Below are positions 26,864 to 35,350 of a stretch of 64,000 nt of DNA, in pieces. Made by a program: the position numbers and the translations under genes. Position 1 is the first letter of the stretch, and every line of letters begins with the position of its first letter. Origin of the DNA: Streptomyces sp. NBC_00344. GTDB lineage: Bacteria; Actinomycetota; Actinomycetes; Streptomycetales; Streptomycetaceae. The notes beneath the pieces are model-generated. The model worked only from the letters and a program-made list of their open reading frames with translations. It did not search any database and was not told the DNA's origin. The stretch spans positions 2,994,501 through 3,058,500 of the forward strand of contig NZ_CP107996.1 of NCBI RefSeq assembly GCF_036088315.1, read 5' to 3'.

Positions 26864-27520
26864 TCAGAGGGCACCCGCACACGGGCGCAGCAGTGCGTAG
26901 TACGCGAAGGGCGGGCCCATGACCTTGGTGACGTGGAGGCCGGCGGTGGTCGCGTGGTCGATGAGCTGGGCCGGGCGGATCTGATGGCGGTCGAAGAACT
27001 CGCCGACGATCAGCCGCCCGCCGGGCTTCAGTACCCTGCGCAGTTCGCCGAGTGTCACCGTGGGATCCGGGATCTCGCCGATCGCGGTCACCAGGTAGGC
27101 GGCATCGAAGCAGGCATCGGGAAACGGCAGCTCGTGGGCATCAGCCAAGGTGGGCGCGATATTGGAGATGCCGCTCTCGGAAGCCCTCCCCATCACGTGG
27201 TCGAGCATCTGCTGCTGGATGTCCACGATGTCCAGCCGTCCCTCGTCACCGAGTCGAGGCGCTACGTGCAGTGACTGGAGTCCCGTACCCGGCCCGATCT
27301 CGAGCACCCGCATGCCGGGCTGCGGGCGCAGCATCCGTTCGAGACGACGCAGCGTGAGGAACGGCAGCGGAAGGTCCAGCAGCCAGCGCTGGGCATACGG
27401 GTAGGGGGCGGAGTCGGTGACCCACCAAGCGGTGAGCGCCGCTGTGGCGGACACGCCGGCCGCCACTCGCCACAGGTTCTTCCTGGATGTGCTCGGGGTG
27501 ACGGGCGCCAGTGCTTTCAC
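26864..27520 (-). CDS. Class I SAM-dependent methyltransferase, membrane-anchored N-terminus
   Basis: A 218-aa protein. A hydrophobic stretch at about residues 16-36 (LWRVAAGVSATAALTAWWVT) may anchor it to the membrane. The Rossmann core follows: MRVLEIGPGTGLQSLHVA (SAM motif I, about residue 72), LDIVDIQQQML, and FDAAYLVTAIGEIPDP. The type is the UbiE-like Methyltransf_11 group; the acceptor is unknown. GTG 27520 has a GGAG about 11 nt upstream, so the start is fairly but not fully certain. Confidence 0.85.
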   Translation of the reverse strand: MKALAPVTPSTSRKNLWRVAAGVSATAALTAWWVTDSAPYPYAQRWLLDLPLPFLTLRRLERMLRPQPGMRVLEIGPGTGLQSLHVAPRLGDEGRLDIVDIQQQMLDHVMGRASESGISNIAPTLADAHELPFPDACFDAAYLVTAIGEIPDPTVTLGELRRVLKPGGRLIVGEFFDRHQIRPAQLIDHATTAGLHVTKVMGPPFAYYALLRPCAGAL

Positions 27521-27884
27521 GGTCGGCGGTCTCCTTCTCGGGATGCTCGTCGGACGGGCGGCCCGTAGCGGGAGGCGTCGTCGTTCAAGCCCCGGGCCGC
27601 ACACGTCAGCAGACGTCCTCCGTGGGCGCGCCCCTGCCATTCCCACCCTCTCCGGAGGCACAGGCTGCTGTCCTCAGCGCCGGTACCCAGAAGCGTGGTG
27701 GTACTGGATACACCCGAAGCCCCGCCGATGGCTCCTGGCCGTGCTCCTCCGGATGAGCGCCGTGGTGAAGACAGCACCACCGTGAATGCACCTACCTGCG
27801 CTGAAGACCCGCGCGCCAGTCCTGGCAAGACTGGGTCCCGTCCGAGATGACGGGATCGGGATCGGGATCGGGAGAGAGGGCACA
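27521..27884. other. 364-bp divergent intergenic region
   Basis: It lies between a minus-strand methyltransferase gene and a plus-strand unknown gene and should hold both promoters. I see no credible small gene. The only clear repeat is the GGGATC tandem at 27852-27873. Confidence 0.5.
27852..27873. repeat. Tandem GGGATC hexamer, 3.7 copies
   Basis: Three full GGGATC units plus GGGA run directly into the GAGAGAGGG ribosome-binding region of the next gene. Copy number could vary by slippage and alter leader spacing. Confidence 0.7.
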
Positions 27885-28301
27885 GTGGAGTACACGCTGT
27901 CGACGTCGAGACTTGCCGGGGTCCCGCCCGTTCGGCTTCCGGGCACCCCCTGGTCGGTGCGGATGGCCCGCGCCTCCGGGGGGCGGGCCGCCTTGGAGTT
28001 GTACGCCGGGGATGACGTGCTGGACGTTCTGGTGGCCACGTCACTGGACACCCGATTACTGCGGGGCGCCTGCGTCGGTGTGACCGACAGCGGCCGGCAG
28101 GTGCTGGCCTGGGGCGTGCTCGAACCAGGCCGGGCGGCGGCGCCGCGGGTGGTCTTCACGCCGAAGGGGTGGTGGGTCAGGAGCCGGGAGACCCAGGCAG
28201 CCGTGATCGGCGGCTCCTTCTGGTTGTGCGTCTCGCAAGGGAGGTTCAGCCGCGTCGCGGTCACCCGCTGCGATGGTGGCGTCGAGCGCTGGAGCGTATA
28301 G
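27885..28301 (+). CDS. Hypothetical protein, 138 aa
   Basis: I do not recognise a family. The protein has no signal peptide or membrane segment and reads as a small beta-rich fold (ELYAGDDVLDVLVATSLDTR, then VTDSGRQVLAWGVLEPGR, then WWVRSRETQAAVIGGSFWL). GTG 27885 follows a GGAGAGAGGG ribosome site. It ends 35 bp before the ketoacyl synthase III gene on the same strand and may be co-transcribed with it. Confidence 0.72.
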   Translation: MEYTLSTSRLAGVPPVRLPGTPWSVRMARASGGRAALELYAGDDVLDVLVATSLDTRLLRGACVGVTDSGRQVLAWGVLEPGRAAAPRVVFTPKGWWVRSRETQAAVIGGSFWLCVSQGRFSRVAVTRCDGGVERWSV

Positions 28302-28336
28302 GGGCACGATAGGGGCGGCTCCCACACTCGAGCGGC

Positions 28337-29326
28337 ATGATGAAGCAACGGCCCGGCAGAGGTGCCCGGATCCTAGGCATCGGGGCCTATCGGCCACGAC
28401 GGATCGTCGGCAACGATGAACTGGAGGCCCGTACAGGCCGCTCCGACGCCTGGATACGGCGCCGTACCGGCATCGTCGAACGCCGCTGGGCCGAGCCCGG
28501 CGAGACCGTGATGGACATGGCCGTCGAGGCGGCCCACAAGGCGCTCGCCGATGCGGGCGTCGCCCCCGACCGCGTGGACATGGTGTTGCTCACCAGCATG
28601 TCCAACGTCCGACAGAGCCCGGGCGGCGCTCCCGAGATCGCGCACCGGCTCGGCACCGGGTCCGCAGCGCTCGACCTCAACGCCGCATGCGCCGGATTCT
28701 GCTACGGGCTCGGCCTCGCCGACGGGCTCGTCCGCAGTGGTACCGCCGACCACGTCCTCCTCATCGGCTCGGACAAGATGAGCGACATCGTCGACCCGTA
28801 CGACTCGTCCGCCGCGTTCCTCTTCGCCGATGGAGCCGGAGCCATGGTCGTCGGCCCAGGCGACCGCGCCGAGATCGGCCCCGTCGTGTGGGGCTCGGAC
28901 GGCGGGCAGCGACACCTGATCGCACACTCTGCGACCTGGGTCGACCATCGCGACCAGCCGGAACTGCCATGGCCGACCATGCGGATGGCGGGCACCGAGG
29001 TGTTCCGCTGGGCGGTCGGCGAGATCCCTGCCGTCGCCGAGAAGGCGCTGTCCGCGGCCGGGATCACCGCCGCCGAGCTGGACGCGTTCGTGCCTCATCA
29101 GGCCAATCTGCGGATCACCGATGCGCTCGCCGCCCGTCTCGCGCTGTCGCCGGATGTGGCCATCGCGCGGGATGTGCAGTACGCGGGCAACACCTCCGCC
29201 GCGTCCGTGCCCCTCGCCATCGACCGGCTGCGGGAGATCGGTGCCGTGTCCCGCGGCGGCCGCACACTCCTCGTCGGCTTCGGCGCGGGCCTGTCCTGGG
29301 CCGCGCAGGTCGTACGGCTCCCATGA
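28337..29326 (+). CDS. Beta-ketoacyl-ACP synthase III (FabH-like)
   Basis: A 329-aa thiolase-fold enzyme. The catalytic triad is complete: Cys118 in LDLNAACAGFCYG, His254 in FVPHQANLRI and Asn285 in YAGNTSAASVP. It should condense an acyl-CoA starter with malonyl-ACP, or act as an acyl transferase as some cluster-borne KSIII do. No ketoreductase or acyl carrier protein gene is adjacent, so it is not part of a primary fatty-acid operon. It is followed within 68 bp by a thioesterase and then regulatory genes, and may prime the acyl chain of the lipopeptide further right (inference). Confidence 0.9.
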   Translation: MMKQRPGRGARILGIGAYRPRRIVGNDELEARTGRSDAWIRRRTGIVERRWAEPGETVMDMAVEAAHKALADAGVAPDRVDMVLLTSMSNVRQSPGGAPEIAHRLGTGSAALDLNAACAGFCYGLGLADGLVRSGTADHVLLIGSDKMSDIVDPYDSSAAFLFADGAGAMVVGPGDRAEIGPVVWGSDGGQRHLIAHSATWVDHRDQPELPWPTMRMAGTEVFRWAVGEIPAVAEKALSAAGITAAELDAFVPHQANLRITDALAARLALSPDVAIARDVQYAGNTSAASVPLAIDRLREIGAVSRGGRTLLVGFGAGLSWAAQVVRLP

Positions 29327-29393
29327 GCCCGCCGTCGACCGCCATGAGCGCCCCGAGCCCACTCCCTCCCACCCCACGCAAAGGCTGACCCCC

Positions 29394-30101
29394 ATGGCCA
29401 CACCCCTGCTCTGCCTGCCCTTCGCCGGAGCCGGCGCCAGTTTCTACGCTCCCTGGCAGGACCTCGGCGTCCCCGGCATCGACGTCCTGCCGCTGCTGCT
29501 GCCCGGCCGGGAGCGCCGCATCGTCGAGGACCCGTACACCGATGTCCACGAGGCCGCCGACGGGCTGGTACCCCAGGTGCTGGACCTGCTGCCGGACGGC
29601 GGCCCCGTCACGCTGTTCGGGCACTGCCTGGGCGCCCTCGTCGCCCATGAGCTGACCCGGCGGCTGCTCGAGACCGACGGGCTGCGGGTGGTGCGCCTCT
29701 TCGTCAGCGGCACCCCGATCGTGCCGCTGACCCCGCCGGAGCGGCAGGCCACCGGCATCGAGGACGACGAGGTGTTCCTGGAGCGGGTGAAGGAGTTCGC
29801 GGGTTACCAGCACGAGGCGTTCGCGGACTCCGAGATGCGGGAGTTGCTGATGCCGGCGCTGCGGGCCGACGTACGGATGCACGAGACGTACGAACCGCGG
29901 GAGCGGAAGCCGCTGCCGGTTCCGGTCACCGCGATCCGCGGGCGGAACGACACGCTGGTCTCTCTCGACTCCATCGGGAGCTGGGACGAGGTGGCCGGCC
30001 GCGGCTTCGAGACCGTGGAGCTGCCCGGCGAGCACATGTACCTCGCCGGGGCCCCGAAACCGCTGCTGCAGCTCATCGCCACACGGGTCGCCGGCGCATG
30101 A
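29394..30101 (+). CDS. Type II thioesterase-like alpha/beta hydrolase with Cys nucleophile
   Basis: A 235-aa stand-alone thioesterase of the NRPS/PKS editing type (LLCLPFAGAGASFYAPWQDL at the start). The nucleophile elbow reads GHCLGA, so Cys78 replaces the usual Ser; Asp186 (GRNDTLVS) and His214 (GEHMYLAG) complete a triad. Such enzymes normally clear wrongly loaded acyl groups from carrier proteins. A Cys nucleophile gives a more reactive thioester intermediate and is known in a few thioesterases that form strained rings. It follows the KSIII gene, and its 3' end faces the response-regulator gene 9 bp away. Confidence 0.88.
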   Translation: MATPLLCLPFAGAGASFYAPWQDLGVPGIDVLPLLLPGRERRIVEDPYTDVHEAADGLVPQVLDLLPDGGPVTLFGHCLGALVAHELTRRLLETDGLRVVRLFVSGTPIVPLTPPERQATGIEDDEVFLERVKEFAGYQHEAFADSEMRELLMPALRADVRMHETYEPRERKPLPVPVTAIRGRNDTLVSLDSIGSWDEVAGRGFETVELPGEHMYLAGAPKPLLQLIATRVAGA

Positions 30102-30110
30102 GGCCGGCGC

Positions 30111-30758
30111 TCACTGTGCGATTCCGAGGAAGCGGAGCACCGCCAGCACCCGGCGGTGGTCCGCGTCCGCGGTGGGCAGGTCGAGTTTCGCCAGAATGTT
30201 GTTGATGTGTTTGGCGACCGTGCTCTCGCTCACCACCAACTGCTCGGCGATGCCCAGGTTGGAGCGCCCACCGGCCATCAGCTCCAGCACCTCGCGCTCG
30301 CGCGCCGTCAGCCGGTCCAGGGGATCGCTGCGTCGGCGCAGCAGGAGCTGCGAGACGACCTGCGGGTCCAGGGCGGTGCCGCCCGCGGCGACCCGGCGCA
30401 GCGCCTCCACGAACTCCTCGACATCGGCGACACGTTGCTTGAGCAGATAGCCGACGCGGGCCGTGTCACTGGCGAGCAGATCGGCGGCGTACTGCTCCTC
30501 GACGTACTGGGAAAGGAGCAGCACCGCCGTCTCCGGCCACTGTTTGCGGATGACGAGAGCGGCCCGCACACCCTCGGAAGTGTAGGTAGGCGGCATCCGT
30601 ACGTCCGTGACCGCGATGTCGGGGCGGTGTTCCTCGACCGCGGCGAGCAGACCCCGCTCGTCTCCCGCCTCGGCGACCACCTCGAAGCCGGCCATTTCCA
30701 GGACCTTGACGAGTCCGACCCGCAGCAGGACGGAGTCCTCTGCCACTACTGCGCGCAC
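30111..30758 (-). CDS. NarL/LuxR-type response regulator
   Basis: A 215-aa DNA-binding response regulator. The receiver domain (AVVAEDSVLLRVGLVKVLEM) has acidic residues ED, the phosphoacceptor Asp in PDIAVTDVRMPP and the Lys in GYLLKQRV. The C-terminal helix-turn-helix is LTAREREVLELMAGGRSNLG, then SESTVAKHINNILAKLDL. GTG 30758 follows GGAG by 5 nt. It overlaps the end of the upstream kinase gene by 13 bp, a translationally coupled two-component pair. Confidence 0.92.
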   Translation of the reverse strand: MRAVVAEDSVLLRVGLVKVLEMAGFEVVAEAGDERGLLAAVEEHRPDIAVTDVRMPPTYTSEGVRAALVIRKQWPETAVLLLSQYVEEQYAADLLASDTARVGYLLKQRVADVEEFVEALRRVAAGGTALDPQVVSQLLLRRRSDPLDRLTAREREVLELMAGGRSNLGIAEQLVVSESTVAKHINNILAKLDLPTADADHRRVLAVLRFLGIAQ

Positions 30759-31939
30759 GGCAACTCCACGGTGACGGTGGTGGGCCCGCCGACGGGGCTG
30801 TCGATGGCCAGCGAGCCGTCCACGGACGCGACCCGCTTCACGAGCCCGGTCAGACCGGTCCCGCCGGACGGGTCGGCGCCCCCTACCCCGTCGTCGACAA
30901 CGGTCACGGACATGGTCCCCCTCTTCCTTTCGACATGCACGACCACTTGGGAGGCCTGAGCGTGCTTGACGACATTGGTCAGCGTCTCGGAGACGACGTA
31001 GTAGGCGACCGCCTCCACGGTCGGCGACGGGCGCGGGTCCACCGCCACCGTCAGACGCACCGGAACAGGTACGCGCGCGGCGAGCCCGGTGAGAGCCGCG
31101 TCCAGGCCGCGGTCCTCCAGCACCGCCGGGTGCAGGCCGCGTACCAGGTCCTGCAGTTCGGTGATGGCCTCCTTCGCCTCCCGGTGCGCCTCGTCGATGA
31201 CCTTCCGCACGTCCGGCGGCAGGTCCTTCAACGTGGCTCTGGCTACACCGAGGTTGACTGCGAGGGACACCAGGCGCTGCTGGGCGCCATCGTGCAAGTC
31301 GCGTTCGATACGGCGGCGTTCGAGGTCGGCGGCGTCGACGACGCCGGCACGGCTCTCGGAGAGGTTCTCGATGCGGCGCCGCATCTGTTCGGTGCGGCTC
31401 GGACCGAGCAACTGCGAGGCGGCGTAGCCGTCGGCACGGACAAGAGCGCCGGTCAGCCGGACCGCGGCGAGCAGGACCAGCAGCCCGCCCACCGATATGT
31501 ACGCGGAGGTGTTCAGGTAGCCGCGGTGGTCGATGCGCCACTCGGCGGGCAGGGCCCAGATCCACAGCAGAACGGTGACGGCCGCGACGCCCAGCGCCCC
31601 CAGCACGAGTGTGCCCACCGCGCCGAGCGCCACCAGCGGTCCGGCGAAGAGGTGGTAGCCCAGCTGGCGCCGGACGACGGGCGATGCGAGCCGGTCACGC
31701 AGTCCGCGCGACGCGATCGCTTCGGTCGTCGCGGGCGGCACGACGATGTCGAGCATGGCCCGGAACCGGTGCCGCTGCACAGCGGTGAGCACCGGCACCG
31801 GCAGCACCGCGAGCGCGAGACAGAACGCCGCGCACTGCAGCGGAATGCCCGCGGTCAGGAAGGCGGTGCGCTGCCGGATCCCCCCAAGTCGGCGCCGTAG
31901 GCCGGCGGTAGGTCGCATGAGCCCACGATAGGTGATCAT
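30746..31939 (-). CDS. Sensor histidine kinase (NarL-partner type)
   Basis: About 397 aa from ATG 31939 (ATG 31918 is an alternative; neither has a strong ribosome site). Several hydrophobic segments in residues 25-170 form the membrane sensor part. The dimerisation/phosphoacceptor segment ERRRIERDLHDGAQQRLVSL carries the His. The ATPase region has VVSETLTNVVKHAQASQVV (N box) and VVDDGVGGADPSGGTGLTGL (G box). It probably phosphorylates the coupled response regulator; the stimulus is unknown. Such pairs often control nearby antibiotic export or synthesis genes. Confidence 0.9.
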   Translation of the reverse strand: MITYRGLMRPTAGLRRRLGGIRQRTAFLTAGIPLQCAAFCLALAVLPVPVLTAVQRHRFRAMLDIVVPPATTEAIASRGLRDRLASPVVRRQLGYHLFAGPLVALGAVGTLVLGALGVAAVTVLLWIWALPAEWRIDHRGYLNTSAYISVGGLLVLLAAVRLTGALVRADGYAASQLLGPSRTEQMRRRIENLSESRAGVVDAADLERRRIERDLHDGAQQRLVSLAVNLGVARATLKDLPPDVRKVIDEAHREAKEAITELQDLVRGLHPAVLEDRGLDAALTGLAARVPVPVRLTVAVDPRPSPTVEAVAYYVVSETLTNVVKHAQASQVVVHVERKRGTMSVTVVDDGVGGADPSGGTGLTGLVKRVASVDGSLAIDSPVGGPTTVTVELPCAQ

Positions 31940-32099
31940 GGCGGGCCGGGCAGCGGCACTTTCGGTAGTTCCGCGGTGAAGCCAGTACCACCTCGCCACG
32001 GATACCAATGGTCATGACCTCGGGGCGTGTATGGACGAGTCTGAATGGCGTGGGGTCCTCCCCTGCCTAAGCAGTCGAGTGCGGAGGGAACGCATCGAG

Positions 32100-32885
32100 A
32101 TGAAGAATCCGGCCATGATCGCAGGACTTAACCGCGATGAAACTTCACAGTTGTACCAAGAGATATTCATTCATCGCTCCTATCTGTCGGGCGGCATACG
32201 GCTGGACACCGCAGACCCCGTAATCTTCGACGTGGGCGCCAATATCGGAATGTTCTCCCTTTTTGCCGCCTCGATCTGCCCGGACACCACCGTGTATGCC
32301 TTCGAGCCGATGCCCCCGATTTTCGAGAAGCTCCGGCTGAATGTCGCCGGGCTCGGCGCGCACGTGAAACTCTTCGAGTACGGCTTGTCCGACACGGAAC
32401 GTCGGCTTCCCTTCACCTTTTACCCGGGCTTCTCCACGATGTCCGTACAGCGCTCGTACGCCGACACCGCGGCCGACCGGGCCCTGGTGCGCCGGTCGAT
32501 GGTGCAGGCAGGAGCAGCGACCGGCGACGGGCTCGACGCCTTCCTCGACGAGATGCTCGACTTCCGGCTTCGCGAAGTGACCCACGAGTGCGTAGTGCGG
32601 CGGATGTCCGACGTCATCGACGAACAAGGCGTCGAGCGCATCGACCTGCTGAAGATCGATGTACAGCGCGCCGAGGCGGATGTCCTGCGAGGTCTTGAGG
32701 AACGGCACTGGGAGTTGGTCCGGCAGATCGCGGTGGAGGTCCACGATGAGCCCGGTACCCGCACCGAGGGCCGGCTCGACACCATGGTCGGACGGCTGCG
32801 GCGGCGCGGGTTCCGGGTCGTCACGGAGCAGGCGCAGGAACTGGCCGGAACGGACCGGCACATGCTGTTCGCGGTACGCGGCTGA
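32100..32885 (+). CDS. FkbM-family methyltransferase
   Basis: A 261-aa SAM-dependent methyltransferase. The SAM motif is VIFDVGANIGMFSLFAASIC (about residues 43-62), followed by VYAFEPMPPIFEKLRLNVAG and the late FkbM signature IDLLKIDVQRAEADVLRGLE. FkbM enzymes are usually O-methyltransferases on polyketide, peptide or sugar hydroxyls. ATG 32100 has GGAGGG about 11 nt upstream. Standing alone between a two-component system and a SARP gene in a cluster, it is a plausible tailoring enzyme for the peptide product (inference). Confidence 0.88.
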   Translation: MKNPAMIAGLNRDETSQLYQEIFIHRSYLSGGIRLDTADPVIFDVGANIGMFSLFAASICPDTTVYAFEPMPPIFEKLRLNVAGLGAHVKLFEYGLSDTERRLPFTFYPGFSTMSVQRSYADTAADRALVRRSMVQAGAATGDGLDAFLDEMLDFRLREVTHECVVRRMSDVIDEQGVERIDLLKIDVQRAEADVLRGLEERHWELVRQIAVEVHDEPGTRTEGRLDTMVGRLRRRGFRVVTEQAQELAGTDRHMLFAVRG

Positions 32886-32904
32886 GAGCTTGTGTCACAG
32901 GCTC
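32886..32904. terminator. Hairpin between the FkbM and SARP genes
   Basis: GAGCTTGT and ACAGGCTC pair (one G-T pair) around a 3-nt loop, starting directly after the FkbM stop codon in the convergent gap. Short, so only a likely terminator. Confidence 0.4.
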
Positions 32905-32933
32905 TGCGGGCGCGCGGCAAGAGCGGAGCGCGG

Positions 32934-34814
32934 TCAGGCCACGGCGTCGTCGAAGGCTTCCGCGCTCTCGTCGGGGAGCGCGGCGGCGAACAGCCTGACC
33001 AGCGGATGGAAGCGGTAGAGCGGTCGCCTCTTGCGGTCGAGGCCCGCGGTCTCCAGGAGGGCCGCGTCGACCAGGTCCTCCAAGAAGTCCTCCGCCCGCT
33101 GCACCGGCAGGCCCATGGCCCGGGCGCCCGCGCCCGCTCGGAACGGCCCGGACGTGACGGCCGAGAGCCGGGCCAGCCGACCGTGGTCGTGCGCGTCGAT
33201 GCCCGGCAGGCAGGAGGCGAAGTCACGGGTCAGGTCCAGGTCGCCGTACCGGAGTTCGCGCAGCCGGGTCGACGACGGTGCGAGACGCTGCGCGAGCCGG
33301 GCCAGCGGCCAGTGCGGGCGGGCGGCCAGGCGGGCGCCCGCAATGCGCAGGGCCAGCGGGAGGCCCGCGCAGTGACCGGCGATCTCCTCGGCGGCGTCCG
33401 GGTCGGCGGCGACGCGGTCGGCGCCCACAAGTGCGGCGAGCAAGGACAGCGAGTCCGTGCGGGGCAGGGCGCCGATGTGCACCGTGCCGGTGGGCGGGAC
33501 CGTGGCGAGCGGGCGGCGGGCGGTCAGGAGTACGGCCGCGTCGGGGCCCGCTGGGAGCAGGGGTTGGATCTGGCGGTCGCCGACGGCTCCATCGAGGACG
33601 ACGAGGATGCGACGCGCCACGGTGCGGGTGCGGTAGCGGTGGATCAGGTCGTCGAGGGTTTCGCCCCCCTCGTCGAGCGGGGCGCCCTCGGGGTCGAGCG
33701 TGCGCAGGAGGCGTAGCAGAACCTGGCGCACGTCCGCGGGAGTGCCGTCGAGGCGGGTGAGGTCCGCGTAGAGCCGGCCGTCCGGGTACTGGGCGGCGAG
33801 CGACGTCGCGGCGCTCAGGGCCAGCGCCGTCTTTCCGCTGCCCGGCATGCCGGTGAGCAGCACACGGCGTGGGGTCCGGCCGGGGTCGGGGGCGCGCTGA
33901 TCCGGGGGTGGCATGTTCTCCGTCAGCCTGCTTCGCAGTGCGGCCAACACCTCTTCGCGGCCGACCAGGTCGATGCCCGCGGAAGGCATCGTTGCCGGCG
34001 ACGGAGCGAGCGGGAGCACCTGGGAGGGCTCGCTCTGCGGGGGCCGGGGAGGTACCGCCACGAGCCGCGCCTGAGCCGGATGTTCGAGGTCGCCCTCCAG
34101 TACCGCGTAGTAGGCGCGGGTGAGTTCGGGGCCGGGGTCCACTCCCAGCTCGTCCGCCAGGAGTCTGCGGCCCTGGTGGTAGGTGTTCAGGGCGTCGGAC
34201 TGGCGACCCGAATGGGACAGGGCGGTCATGAACTGGGCGCGCAGCGACTCCCGGACCGGAAAGCGGGCCACCAGGCCGGCGAGTTCGGGCACCAGATCGT
34301 GGTGCCTGCCGATTGCCAGGTCGGCGTCGATGCGATGTTCCAGCGTGGCCGTCCAGGCCTCCTCCAGGCGGGGCAGCTCCGCCTCGGCCAGATGCTCGGT
34401 GACGTTGGCGAGGGCGGGCCCGCGCCACAGGTCCAGCGCGGACCGCAGCAGAGCGGCGGCCCGGTCGAAGCGCCGCTCCGCGTGGGCGCGGCGGCCCTCG
34501 GTGTCCAGTCGTTCGAACTCGACGGCGTCCACGCGCGCGTCGTTCGTGAGGATCAGATAACCGGGCGGCTGCCGCACCAGGTCGACCTCGGGCCCGAGGC
34601 GCTTGCGCAGCCGGGAGACGTATGTGTAGATCTGCGCGCTCATGGTGGCCGGCGGATTCCAGCCCCACAACAGGGTGCTGAGCCGCGCATCGGAAACCAC
34701 TCGGCCCCGGGCCAGCAGCAGTGCCGCCAGAACGGTCTGGGCCTTCATTCCCGACAGCGCGATTCGGTCACCGTTCCTCGATGCCTCTATCGGTCCGAGG
34801 ATCCTGAACTCCAT
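32934..34814 (-). CDS. AfsR/SARP-family regulator with NB-ARC ATPase domain
   Basis: A 626-aa pathway-type activator. The winged-helix DNA-binding domain is at residues 1-95 (EFRILGPIEASRNGDRIALS, then MSAQIYTYVSRLRKRLGPEV). A bacterial transcriptional activation domain covers about 100-245. The NB-ARC part carries the P-loop RRVLLTGMPGSGKTALALSA near residue 310 and a Walker B-like ARRILVVLDGAVGDR. It lacks the C-terminal TPR repeats of full AfsR. SARPs bind direct repeats near the -35 box of cluster promoters. ATG 34814 follows GAGG by 7 nt. It is the best candidate cluster activator. Confidence 0.92.
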   Translation of the reverse strand: MEFRILGPIEASRNGDRIALSGMKAQTVLAALLLARGRVVSDARLSTLLWGWNPPATMSAQIYTYVSRLRKRLGPEVDLVRQPPGYLILTNDARVDAVEFERLDTEGRRAHAERRFDRAAALLRSALDLWRGPALANVTEHLAEAELPRLEEAWTATLEHRIDADLAIGRHHDLVPELAGLVARFPVRESLRAQFMTALSHSGRQSDALNTYHQGRRLLADELGVDPGPELTRAYYAVLEGDLEHPAQARLVAVPPRPPQSEPSQVLPLAPSPATMPSAGIDLVGREEVLAALRSRLTENMPPPDQRAPDPGRTPRRVLLTGMPGSGKTALALSAATSLAAQYPDGRLYADLTRLDGTPADVRQVLLRLLRTLDPEGAPLDEGGETLDDLIHRYRTRTVARRILVVLDGAVGDRQIQPLLPAGPDAAVLLTARRPLATVPPTGTVHIGALPRTDSLSLLAALVGADRVAADPDAAEEIAGHCAGLPLALRIAGARLAARPHWPLARLAQRLAPSSTRLRELRYGDLDLTRDFASCLPGIDAHDHGRLARLSAVTSGPFRAGAGARAMGLPVQRAEDFLEDLVDAALLETAGLDRKRRPLYRFHPLVRLFAAALPDESAEAFDDAVA

Positions 34815-34857
34815 CGACGTCCTCACCTGTTCCCCCGTGTTGCCCGTACGCCGGGCA

Positions 34858-34876
34858 CCGGACGTGATGCGTCCGG
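34858..34876. promoter_or_regulatory. Inverted repeat upstream of the SARP gene
   Basis: CCGGACG and CGTCCGG form perfect 7-bp arms around a 5-nt spacer, 44 bp upstream of the SARP start codon and 34 bp after the preceding stop. It could be an operator of the SARP gene or a weak terminator. Confidence 0.4.
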
Positions 34877-34909
34877 CGTTGACATTCTGTGCGGGGCGGA
34901 AGGCGTCGG

Positions 34910-35275
34910 TCAGTATCCCTCGACGTCAGGTGGCTGCAGTGGCAGTATTCTGCCTTCGCCGAGCAGCAGCCGCCTGGCAAGGGAGCCAGGGAGGGTGCCG
35001 CCGCAGTGGGCGAGGGTCCAGCCGGACGTGGCGGGGCTGTCGCCCAGACATGCCAGGGTGAGCCGGCTGGCCACCGACTCGGAGGCCAGCAGCGTGGGTT
35101 GAGCCACGAAGAGCACCAGGTCGCCCCCGTCGGCATGGACGCTGACGTACACGTGTTGGAGCAGGTCGTCCGTGGAGGCTCTCGCCAGGACGTGGCGGTG
35201 CAGGGCGACGGCGTCCACGGAGTGTGTCCGTGTACTGCGAGGACCCGGCTCGATGCGGGCATGGACCATGAACAT
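34910..35275 (-). CDS. Small hypothetical protein next to the SARP gene
   Basis: A 121-aa protein, no signal peptide or membrane segment, mixed alpha/beta composition (LHRHVLARASTDDLLQHVYV, then VHADGGDLVLFVAQPTLLAS, then LPGSLARRLLLGEGRILPL). I recognise no family. Starts at ATG 35275 or ATG 35269 are both possible; neither has a good ribosome site. It lies 95 bp upstream of the SARP gene on the same strand and may be co-transcribed with it. Confidence 0.65.
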   Translation of the reverse strand: MFMVHARIEPGPRSTRTHSVDAVALHRHVLARASTDDLLQHVYVSVHADGGDLVLFVAQPTLLASESVASRLTLACLGDSPATSGWTLAHCGGTLPGSLARRLLLGEGRILPLQPPDVEGY

Positions 35276-35350
35276 GGTGCAGTGTCCGGGGTGGACCTAT
35301 AGAACTTCTCTTACTTGGTGTCGTCACTCGCTCACACACCGTGCGGCGGG

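Noticed and set aside
26822-26870. GC-rich hairpin followed by a T-tract on the plus strand
   Set aside because: It has terminator-like shape, but no plus-strand gene lies upstream and the arms do not pair well.
30759-31565. N-terminal extension of the response regulator to 484 residues
   Set aside because: The extension lies wholly inside the kinase gene in another frame and reads as Arg/Pro-rich noise; GTG 30758 has a proper ribosome site and starts the receiver domain.
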